In this document: piece after piece, positions 9,263 through 17,893 of the stretch
Layout of the letters: each line of letters begins with the position of its first letter
Numbering within the stretch: the stretch's first letter is position 1
DNA from: Anaerolineae bacterium
GTDB lineage: Bacteria > Chloroflexota > Anaerolineae > B4-G1 > SLSP01
DNA: 64,000 nucleotides
Assembly: GCA_016931185.1 (NCBI GenBank)
Contig: JAFGFI010000316.1
Coordinates: 1 to 64,000 of the forward strand
Direction: 5' to 3'
Program-made: the position numbers and the translations under genes
Notes under the pieces: model-generated
The model's database searches: none
The model's input: the letters and a program-made list of their open reading frames with translations, nothing else
Told to the model about the DNA's origin: nothing

Positions 9263-12145
9263 TTATGATTGCTTGGACGTAGGGCCGGTACCCATACGTA
9301 CCTCCACCTCGGCCAGATCCAGCGCCCCCCATAGTTCGCGCACTGCGGTCTGCAACACCACGTCTACATCCAACGTTTCGCGCACGCGCGCTGTTACTTC
9401 ACCGACCAGTCGCTCACGCGCCGCGCGGCGCTGTGTATCCTGGTAAAGGCGCGCGCTCTCCAAGGCCAAACTCAGTTGTTCAGCCATCGTTTCAACCGCC
9501 GTCCGATCTTCCTCCGTCCAAATCTGATCGGGGGATTCGCGACGCAAATCAATCACACCGATCACCTGGTCTCGTAATTTCAGCGGGACAGATAAGGCCG
9601 GCTCATCGGTATCATTATGCACCACACTCCCCCCACGCTGTGACGCTTGGAGCATCTCAGACTGCCATTTCCCCTGAACGGGTTGTAGCGTTTTCTGTTC
9701 ATAATGAAAGCCCCAATTTTGACGCGCGCTCATCATCTCCAACCACGCGCGACGGGAAAGCTCACCATACGCTTGACGCGCTGTTTCTATCGCCTGCTGG
9801 CTCTCGGCAAACAGGCGAGCATTGTCCAAAGCTACAGCAACCTGATCCGCCATCACCTGCAATACCGCCAGACTTGTCTCATCGAACGCATTGGGTTGAT
9901 CGCTTTGCACGGTCAACGCGCCCAAGACTTTGCCGCGAGAACGCAACGGCAACGCGGCCTCCGACCGGGTATCGGGCAATTCTGTCGTCGCCTGACGCAC
10001 GGCATCTGCTTCAGCAACCTGGGCAATACGCGGCTGCTCGTGAGCCACACACCACCCAATCATCGACCCGCTTCCAATCTTTAAGCGGTGTTTCCGGGCT
10101 AACATTTTCTGCCCCGCATCACCGGTTCCGGCGTGCAACACGGCCCACTCTCCGCCGGCATCGACCAGAAAAAGACCAACGTAGTACAAAGCAAATCGTC
10201 CACGAATCAATTCCACCACCTGACGGATCAACTGCTCCGTATCCAAAATCGACGCCACCACACGTCCTACCTCGGACGATGCCTGGAGATACCGCGAACG
10301 GTATTCAAGATCGGCAGTTCGTTCTTGCACACGCTGCTCCAGACTGCCAATCAGCGCGCGTAATTGTTCTGTCATACTGTTAAACGAGCGCGCCAATGCC
10401 CCAAGTTCATCCTCGCTTTCAATAGGGGCAGTACGGCTCAAATCTCCGGCCGTGATCGCTGCCGCCGTCTCGGTCAATGTCGTTACCGGCTGGACTGCCT
10501 GTCCAATAGCCAGGGCCACAAACCCGGCCAGCACCGTCGCCCCCACGATGATACTGAGTAATGCCATGCTTCTAAACGCCCTCAGACTACTTTCCAATTC
10601 TGCCTCTTGCTGCTGAACAATAATGCCCCAGCCATTCGCCGCTGACGCGTCCGCATCTAACGTGTCTACATAAGTATGCCAACGTTCCCCATACTCATCA
10701 ACAAAAGTCAAATACCCCGGCCCATTCTGCCGCAGGTACATAACAGGTTGAAAATCGGTCACTTCCACCAACTCGGGCCGAGTCACCAATGCAACATTGG
10801 AGTGGGCCACAAGATAGTTCGATCCATCCACCACATAAACTTCGCCCGTCTGCCCCACTTTTCCCGCGCTTACCTGCTGAGAAATAGCATCTAACTGACC
10901 GGCAATCACACCCACCCCTATGATTTGCCCCTCCGCATCCTTAATAGGCGCGGCCATCGCTAATGCAGGCTGGCCAGTAGTGCGGCTTACAATCACTTCC
11001 AAAGTAACACGCCCCGCGCGCGCGCCGATAAAATAACTACGGTCACTATAATTCCTCAGTTCCGCTTCATCATTGCGTGTCACATTCATTCCTTGCATAT
11101 CTAATGTCATCACCAGATACGCTTGTGGATGTGATACCGCTATTGCTTTCAACACAGGTTCTTGCTGTATAGGGTCCATACTGATAATAGCGGGAAGTGA
11201 GACCATTTCCTGCAAGACTTGAGTATTGAGCGTGACCCAAGACTGAACACTCCCCTTCAATCCGACATTCACCAACCGCAGTTGTTCATCCGTCAACTTA
11301 TTCAAGGCTCTAAAGGCCAAACTGTCTGATAACACAACCACGATCACAATCAAGGGTATCGCCACAGCCAATACAATGGCCGTTAACCGGAACTGAAGTC
11401 GCCCATGTTGCAACCGTCGCTCCGAAATCATCTGTCTGAAGCCCGCGTATGTATACGTGAGCGCAAAAATCGTGCTGGAAAGAACAGAACCGGTGCCCTC
11501 TCCCCAAAATGCGACCGGAACCACCTGAGTCCCCACACTACCCAATAACAAAAATAACATCAGCAAAGCCAGGTTATGCATGGATCGGGTTAAACTTTTA
11601 TCAACAATAATTGTAATCAATAAAACCAACAACAACAAAATTGGAAGGTTGGTTATTATCCGGAAAAGGGGCGCTAACAAACCATCTACATAAGTAAACA
11701 ATCCCACCACGCCGCCTTGATAGCCTGTACCTTCCAGACCGGTATACCACAACACGGGCTGGAGACCTACCCCCACATCTATTACGGTACACACGACGGG
11801 AAGAACACACAACACATACAACACGCGCCATACCCAGGACCACTTGCCACTTAACCACTGCGGTCTAAACAAAGCAACCGCAACAATGAATAAAAGCAGA
11901 CTCACACCAGGCGCGACAGCCGCCAAAATCCAAGTTGCAACGCGCGCTTGATAAATATCTGTTGCCCCAGAAAACACGCCAAGGGCATACGTATTCACAC
12001 TGATCAGCAGCAATAAGAGACTTACATGCCGGTTCGCCGTATGCCAGAAATTAAGCAACAGGATATACAATCCCGCAATAACCTCTAGGGAGGCGATGGC
12101 CCACGCTATATATTGCAGTCCTTGATTGAAAGCCAGACTATTCAT
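9263..12145 (-). CDS. 7TM (histidine-kinase N-terminal 7TM-like) + dCache + HAMP + GAF sensor protein
   Basis: About seven hydrophobic segments at the N-terminus, a further TM-flanked Cache domain (NYSDRSYFIGARAGRVTLEVIVSRTTGQPALAMAAPI), HAMP, GAF (LYYVGLFLVDAGGEWAVLHAGTGDAG...SMIGWCVA), C-tail. Confidence 0.9.
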   Translation of the reverse strand: MNSLAFNQGLQYIAWAIASLEVIAGLYILLLNFWHTANRHVSLLLLLISVNTYALGVFSGATDIYQARVATWILAAVAPGVSLLLFIVAVALFRPQWLSGKWSWVWRVLYVLCVLPVVCTVIDVGVGLQPVLWYTGLEGTGYQGGVVGLFTYVDGLLAPLFRIITNLPILLLLVLLITIIVDKSLTRSMHNLALLMLFLLLGSVGTQVVPVAFWGEGTGSVLSSTIFALTYTYAGFRQMISERRLQHGRLQFRLTAIVLAVAIPLIVIVVVLSDSLAFRALNKLTDEQLRLVNVGLKGSVQSWVTLNTQVLQEMVSLPAIISMDPIQQEPVLKAIAVSHPQAYLVMTLDMQGMNVTRNDEAELRNYSDRSYFIGARAGRVTLEVIVSRTTGQPALAMAAPIKDAEGQIIGVGVIAGQLDAISQQVSAGKVGQTGEVYVVDGSNYLVAHSNVALVTRPELVEVTDFQPVMYLRQNGPGYLTFVDEYGERWHTYVDTLDADASAANGWGIIVQQQEAELESSLRAFRSMALLSIIVGATVLAGFVALAIGQAVQPVTTLTETAAAITAGDLSRTAPIESEDELGALARSFNSMTEQLRALIGSLEQRVQERTADLEYRSRYLQASSEVGRVVASILDTEQLIRQVVELIRGRFALYYVGLFLVDAGGEWAVLHAGTGDAGQKMLARKHRLKIGSGSMIGWCVAHEQPRIAQVAEADAVRQATTELPDTRSEAALPLRSRGKVLGALTVQSDQPNAFDETSLAVLQVMADQVAVALDNARLFAESQQAIETARQAYGELSRRAWLEMMSARQNWGFHYEQKTLQPVQGKWQSEMLQASQRGGSVVHNDTDEPALSVPLKLRDQVIGVIDLRRESPDQIWTEEDRTAVETMAEQLSLALESARLYQDTQRRAARERLVGEVTARVRETLDVDVVLQTAVRELWGALDLAEVEVRMGTGPTSKQS

Positions 12146-14526
12146 TCAACCTTCCCCTTATATGCATCGTGCCCATTACCTCCCGATGTCAATTCGGACA
12201 CCGGGCCAGACCCCAACCGCACTTCTGCTTTTGACGCGCCCATGGCTTCGGCGATTTCACGCAGCGCGGTCTGTAATACCTTATCCACATCCAGCGTTTC
12301 ACGGATATGGGCCGTTACCTCACCCACTAGCTGTTCACGCGCCGCCCTGCGCTGTGAGTCCTGATAAAGACGCGCACTTTCTAGCGCCAAAGAGCCTTGT
12401 TCGAGAATCTCTTGCAATAGATCTAATTCATCGGGGGCGAGTTCACGCTGCGGGTCATCGTAGACACCCAGAGCACCAATAATCTCACCCCGCACAGTCA
12501 ACGGCGCTACGGCAACAGAGTCCTCAGATGATGGAGGAATCAGGGTACTCTCCTGTACAGCTTGTTCAATCTTGGGCGTCCACACATCGTCAACCGGGCG
12601 AACGTCTATTTGGTCAAATTGATACCCCGGCGCCAATCGTGCTGCTTCCCGGAGCGCTTGCCATCCCTCCCGGGTCGAGGCACGGTACAGGCGTTCCAAC
12701 TCCTGCATCGTCTCCTCCATCCTGGCAGCCGCCTGGTCGCGCTCGGTCACATCCCGCGCAAAAGCTAATACGCCCCAGACCTGACCTGTCGCATCGCGCA
12801 ACGGAGCCTTAATCGTGTGGAAAATATGCCTAACCCCATCAATCATGACCTGATCGTCAGGATAAATGTGCGTCTCCCCGGTTTCTAGCACCTGCCGGTC
12901 GTCAGCCCAAAACCCCCGGATCCCTTTTTCAGGATCTCCCTTGACCAATTCTTCAGGGGACCCCAACTCAAGATCGTTTTTACCAATCACATCCTCTGGC
13001 TTAAGATGCTTGGCGTCAGCATAACTTTTGTTGACCAGTCGATACCGGTGCTCTCGGTCTTTGATAAAAATCCAGTCCGGCGTGGTATCAATAATCGTAC
13101 GCATCAAGTTATGCTCTTCTGCCTGCGCCTCGCGGAGTTGTTGCTGCTCTATCGCAATCGCGATCTGACCACACAAGCTTTCAAGTAGCAATTGATCATC
13201 CTGTGTCAGGGCGTCGGCCCGGTCGCTCTGCACATCCAGAATGCCCAGGACGCGATCCCGCAACTTAATGGGAACGGCTAACTCCCCCTTCGTATCCGGC
13301 AGAAAACGGTTAGGTCGCCAGTCTTTATCCTGTGCTGCATCTGAGGCTAAAATAGATCGCCCCGTTGCCGCCGCCGTCCCCACCACACCACGACCCATAG
13401 GAAGTGTGTGTCCGGCAACAAGCATTTGACGTCCAGGCTCACCGTAGCCTGTCACCAACACCACCGCATCCTGGTCTGGGTCATAACGAAAGACCTGGGC
13501 GTGATAATAGTCAAAGCGATCTTTAATTAACGTCACTACCCGCTCAAACAATTCCTCCAATTCTGGCGCAGCAGCGATCTCCTGGGCGATCTCAGTTGTA
13601 GTCTGTACCCATTGTCCCCGGCGCGCCAGGGATTCAGTAATTTGAGCCTCCAACTGTTTGCGCTCTGTAATATCGCGGATCAGGCCCAGGTTTGTCAACT
13701 GCCCTTGATATTCAATCACCGAGCCAGAAACCTCGACATCTTTAATTGTGCCATCTTGACATTGTAATTGGGCCTCATACATTGACGGCACATCCTCACC
13801 CGCCAACCGTTGCCGCACCCGATCCGCGATCAACTGCTTAGAGACCGGGGCGACGTGGTCGATAAAGTGTGTGCCAATTAACTCTTCCGGCGAGGCATAA
13901 CCCAAAATATCTGCTAATGCCTGGTTTACGAAGGTCAATATGTTATTCTGAATGACCAATACACCATCTTTCGCCTGCTTTACCAAGCCCGAATAGCGCG
14001 TCTCAGAATCGCGCAGCGCCTGCTCCACTTGTTTACGCTCGGTGATATCGCGCACAGTTCCTTGCAAAACCCGCTCTTTTCCTAATTTGAACGCCGAGAG
14101 TAAGACCTCCGCCGGGAAATCGGTACCATCTGTACGCCGGTGGAGCCACTCAAACCGATTGCGCCCTTGTTGATAAGCGATCTGAATTTGTTCCAATGCC
14201 GCCGGCAGCGACTCCCGGCCATCCGGCTGCAAGGGGGGCGAGATATCCGCCGGATGGAGCGCAGTAAACGCTTCTTTAGTTTCAACACCAAATAACTCCA
14301 GGGTGTATTGGTTACAGTCAAAAAATCCCTCTGGCGTGAGTAACATAATTGCGTCACCCGAACCCTCGTAAATAGCACGGAATCGTGCCTCACTTTGCTG
14401 TAACTCATTTATCGTCCGCTCCAGATTAGCCGCTTGCTCGGATACAGCTTGTTCACACACAGCCAGTGATTGCTCCAGAGCCGCGACCTGGGATCTCAGA
14501 CGTAAAATTTCTTCTTGTTCATACAT
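12142..14526 (-). CDS. PAS-PAS-GAF-PAS soluble sensor protein without kinase domain
   Basis: ORF 12142..14586, likely start MYEQEE (14526); PAS motifs (RDITERK twice, FARDVTERD), GAF (DYYHAQVFRYDPDQDAVVLVTGYGEPG), degenerate GAF, C-tail; no TM segments. Confidence 0.88.
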   Translation of the reverse strand: MYEQEEILRLRSQVAALEQSLAVCEQAVSEQAANLERTINELQQSEARFRAIYEGSGDAIMLLTPEGFFDCNQYTLELFGVETKEAFTALHPADISPPLQPDGRESLPAALEQIQIAYQQGRNRFEWLHRRTDGTDFPAEVLLSAFKLGKERVLQGTVRDITERKQVEQALRDSETRYSGLVKQAKDGVLVIQNNILTFVNQALADILGYASPEELIGTHFIDHVAPVSKQLIADRVRQRLAGEDVPSMYEAQLQCQDGTIKDVEVSGSVIEYQGQLTNLGLIRDITERKQLEAQITESLARRGQWVQTTTEIAQEIAAAPELEELFERVVTLIKDRFDYYHAQVFRYDPDQDAVVLVTGYGEPGRQMLVAGHTLPMGRGVVGTAAATGRSILASDAAQDKDWRPNRFLPDTKGELAVPIKLRDRVLGILDVQSDRADALTQDDQLLLESLCGQIAIAIEQQQLREAQAEEHNLMRTIIDTTPDWIFIKDREHRYRLVNKSYADAKHLKPEDVIGKNDLELGSPEELVKGDPEKGIRGFWADDRQVLETGETHIYPDDQVMIDGVRHIFHTIKAPLRDATGQVWGVLAFARDVTERDQAAARMEETMQELERLYRASTREGWQALREAARLAPGYQFDQIDVRPVDDVWTPKIEQAVQESTLIPPSSEDSVAVAPLTVRGEIIGALGVYDDPQRELAPDELDLLQEILEQGSLALESARLYQDSQRRAAREQLVGEVTAHIRETLDVDKVLQTALREIAEAMGASKAEVRLGSGPVSELTSGGNGHDAYKGKVE

Positions 14527-16219
14527 CTGATGTACTCCCTTCACCGTTCTGTGGCTTGGCCGGCGCCCGGCCAAGTTCTTCCGCACTCCCTAACCGGACA
14601 AATGTGGAACGACCAAAAATCGTACCTACTTCACGAAGCAACGTTCCCAACACAGTTTCAGGATCCGTAGAACTACGCACCCGCGCTGTAACCTCACGCA
14701 ACAGCCGCTCGCGGGCCGCGCGTTGTTGAGTTTCGCGATAAAGCCGAGCACGCTCTACCGCCGCATTTAACTGATCCCCCAAAGTTTCCGCCATTGCCCT
14801 TTCCTCTGCCGTCCATCCACTTGCCCTACGTCCTTCCAAAACGCCCACCACCTGGCCACTGACCTGGATAGGCACCGTCAGATAGGCCACATCCTGATCG
14901 ACTTCTGACCGCGAGGCATCCAACTCTGAGATACTCTCCTGAACAGGAAAAACACCGCGCTGATTACTGACATATCCCAAATCAGGTTGCTCACGCAAAA
15001 ATCGCATCCATGCATCCTGTGAAAGTTCCCCACGAATCCGGCGTTCTCTCTCTGCCATAGCTTGCAGTTGTTGCAACAATTGTGCATTACGAATCGCCAC
15101 CGCGATTTGCGCGGCCAGGGATTGTAATACCCCCACATCTTCAGAACTGGGGACTTCAGATTCCGTGCTGTGCATATCTAATACACCAAGAAGATCACTT
15201 TGTACGAGCAAGGGCACAGCAATCTGAGAATGGGTATCTGGGAAATCAGAATGGTCACCCAGAGTAACACCGGCATCATTCTGCGAAAGAATGCGAGCTT
15301 CCCTGGAACGGGCAGCGGCTCCTACTATGCTATCCTCGCCAACCCGCGCGCGATAGCCACGGGCTAACATCTGCTGCCCGCTCTCGCCGGATGCGGCGCG
15401 CAATTCCAACCCCTCGGCATCAACAGCCTGCACCATAAACAGACCCACATGATAAAAATCCAAATGCTCACTCAACACTCCAACCACACGGGCCAACAAA
15501 TCTTCTAGGTCCCTAGCAACAGCCACCACATCCTGGACAGCTATGGTAGCTCGTAGATAGGTCGTGTGACGCGCCAGATCACGCGAGCGATCCTGCACCA
15601 ACGTCTGCAATTGCTCTTGTTGACCTTCCAATTCAGTCACATACTGCCGCGATCGAGAGACAGCCTCGCTCAAAATACGCAGGGCAAGATTCAAGGGAAC
15701 AACGGCCATTGCTAACCCGAGACTCAACATCACCCAGTTAGCTGCCAGGGGAGATGGAAACAGAATTGGGATTTCGTACCCAATCCCTTCCACAATTACC
15801 ATAGCCAACACCAACAGACTGCTCGCACCGGCTACAATCAAGGCCGCCCATTGGCTAAGAATCAATCCGGCGACCACGGTCACCGACACAAAAGAAACCG
15901 CGTACAGACTGCCGGCACGCGCCAGCACAGTGACAATTGCCAGTGGCAACCACATCCCGACAACGAATACAATGCCAGCACTCCGCACCCACCCACGTTG
16001 CAGCGTCAATTTAGACGCGAAAACCACACCTAACAGGAATAATACCGCTATGGCACTGCCCAATTTCTGCGCGAATATAAAAGCCGTCGCTATAGCGCCT
16101 ACTATCACTATCCCAAACAACGCAATAAGTAGTGGATTAAGCAACGCAGCAGAACGGGATTTACCCTCATCCTCATCAAAAACCGGAGCTGACCAGAATT
16201 GCTTCACATGATCCCACAT
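14519..16219 (-). CDS. Multi-TM GAF sensor protein without kinase domain
   Basis: MWDHVKQFWSAPVFDEDEGKSRSAALLNPLL..., multiple TM, GAF (FYHVGLFMVQAVDAEGLELRAASGESG), C-tail. Confidence 0.87.
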   Translation of the reverse strand: MWDHVKQFWSAPVFDEDEGKSRSAALLNPLLIALFGIVIVGAIATAFIFAQKLGSAIAVLFLLGVVFASKLTLQRGWVRSAGIVFVVGMWLPLAIVTVLARAGSLYAVSFVSVTVVAGLILSQWAALIVAGASSLLVLAMVIVEGIGYEIPILFPSPLAANWVMLSLGLAMAVVPLNLALRILSEAVSRSRQYVTELEGQQEQLQTLVQDRSRDLARHTTYLRATIAVQDVVAVARDLEDLLARVVGVLSEHLDFYHVGLFMVQAVDAEGLELRAASGESGQQMLARGYRARVGEDSIVGAAARSREARILSQNDAGVTLGDHSDFPDTHSQIAVPLLVQSDLLGVLDMHSTESEVPSSEDVGVLQSLAAQIAVAIRNAQLLQQLQAMAERERRIRGELSQDAWMRFLREQPDLGYVSNQRGVFPVQESISELDASRSEVDQDVAYLTVPIQVSGQVVGVLEGRRASGWTAEERAMAETLGDQLNAAVERARLYRETQQRAARERLLREVTARVRSSTDPETVLGTLLREVGTIFGRSTFVRLGSAEELGRAPAKPQNGEGSTSDV

Positions 16220-16231
16220 AAACAGGCCCTT

Positions 16232-17893
16232 TCAATTATGATCCGAGTGGCTATAAGCAGCCGGGGTCAGACGCACCACAAGTTCATCCATATCCAGCAC
16301 ACGACGGATTTCCTCTGCCGCCGTCTTAAGTACATCCTCTATCTCCAATGGCTCGCGCATCCGCGCCGTCGTCTCACCCATAATCTGTTCACGCACCGCG
16401 CGAAGTTGCGATTCACGATAGAAACGCGCGCTTTCCAACGCCACGCCCAACTGCTCTGACAGATTTTGAAGGAGCAAGATTTCATCGGGGTGCCAATCAC
16501 CCGCACCACCTGGCTTATAGGTATCAATCACGCCAATCACTTCTCCTGACGAAGTCTTGATCGGCAGTGCGACGGGCACACGCCCCTCCGCATCTACATA
16601 CCCTATCTGCACCAGAGCCTCTTGTTGCATAGCCTGCGTCATCTCAGGATACCAGACATCCAAAGCAGAGCTAACTCCACTTGGAGTACTGCGATACCCA
16701 AACCCCAAATGTCCTTTCAACAATTTGGCCCATGCAGTACGATCCACCTCTCCATAAGCACGCCGTTGCGCCTCGACAGCCTCACGCGCTTCTATAAAGA
16801 GCCGCACATTATCAATGGCAACCGCGATCTGGTCGGCCAACATTTGCAGCACATTGGCTACTTGTTCATCGAAGACTCCGGTCTTTGCACTACGGACATC
16901 CAAGACCCCAATCAGTTCACCTCGCGCGCGCAAAGGCAGAGCCAAAAGAGATTGGGTATCGGGGAGATCAAGCTGTACAGAAGTATCCATCGTCTGTGAT
17001 GCTTCTACCATCATCCTTTTCCCAGATTTCACAACGCTACCCATCACGTTATCTGTATCCACGCGTACGCGGACAGTATGTTCACTTACCTTGCTGGAAA
17101 TCGCCCGCAAGACGGCCCACTCTCCCCCTGGGTCTAACAAAAAAATACTCACATTATAGAATGCAAACTGTTCACACAGCAATGACACCACCCGCGTCAG
17201 TAAGGCATCCAACTCCAATTGCGTAGCAGCCTCGCGCGCTATCCGTGAGATCGCCTCCAAATAGCGGGCATGCTGTTCCAATTCACGCGCGCGAGTTTCT
17301 AACAACACACGCCCTTCCTCTAACTCGCGATTAGCATCTCCCAATACCGCTGCCGCACGTTGCACCGTCCCGACAGCTTGTTCAAAATTCGATGTCGACA
17401 ACCAGGCAATAATGCCCAGCGCGAAGAAAAGAATGAACAGCATCCAATTTACCGGCATACCTAACACAAAAAGAAAGAGCATTTCCGCCATCGCCGCCGG
17501 TAGCGCTAACCAGGATTCAGCTATCAACGGTACCACAATAATGGGAAGCGTAACAGCAATCATGACCGGGGTATATAACGATTCACGAAAGCCATAAGGG
17601 ATTGCCAATACCATAAAGGCTAACAGCACATAACGTGGCCATTGCTGGTTTTTCCAGGTAAACCAATAAAGCGCGCTCATCATTGCAAACCCAATAAGCG
17701 CAATAACAAAAAAGTCCCAGCGTCCGATAAAGACATCCATCATCATCACAATCGCGGCAATGATGCACATAACGAACAGAAAGAGAAGCTGTGATCTGCC
17801 GCGCTTGGCATCCAACTCACTTACAGAAGTTCCTGCGTCACTCACTTGAACAGTGAACCATTTACCTAAGATGTGTCTTATACGTTCCATCAT
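16232..17893 (-). CDS. Multi-TM GAF sensor protein without kinase domain
   Basis: Multiple TM, GAF (FYNVSIFLLDPGGEWAVLRAISSKVS), degenerate GAF (VWYPEMTQAMQQ...VIDTYKPGG), C-tail. Confidence 0.87.
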   Translation of the reverse strand: MMERIRHILGKWFTVQVSDAGTSVSELDAKRGRSQLLFLFVMCIIAAIVMMMDVFIGRWDFFVIALIGFAMMSALYWFTWKNQQWPRYVLLAFMVLAIPYGFRESLYTPVMIAVTLPIIVVPLIAESWLALPAAMAEMLFLFVLGMPVNWMLFILFFALGIIAWLSTSNFEQAVGTVQRAAAVLGDANRELEEGRVLLETRARELEQHARYLEAISRIAREAATQLELDALLTRVVSLLCEQFAFYNVSIFLLDPGGEWAVLRAISSKVSEHTVRVRVDTDNVMGSVVKSGKRMMVEASQTMDTSVQLDLPDTQSLLALPLRARGELIGVLDVRSAKTGVFDEQVANVLQMLADQIAVAIDNVRLFIEAREAVEAQRRAYGEVDRTAWAKLLKGHLGFGYRSTPSGVSSALDVWYPEMTQAMQQEALVQIGYVDAEGRVPVALPIKTSSGEVIGVIDTYKPGGAGDWHPDEILLLQNLSEQLGVALESARFYRESQLRAVREQIMGETTARMREPLEIEDVLKTAAEEIRRVLDMDELVVRLTPAAYSHSDHN

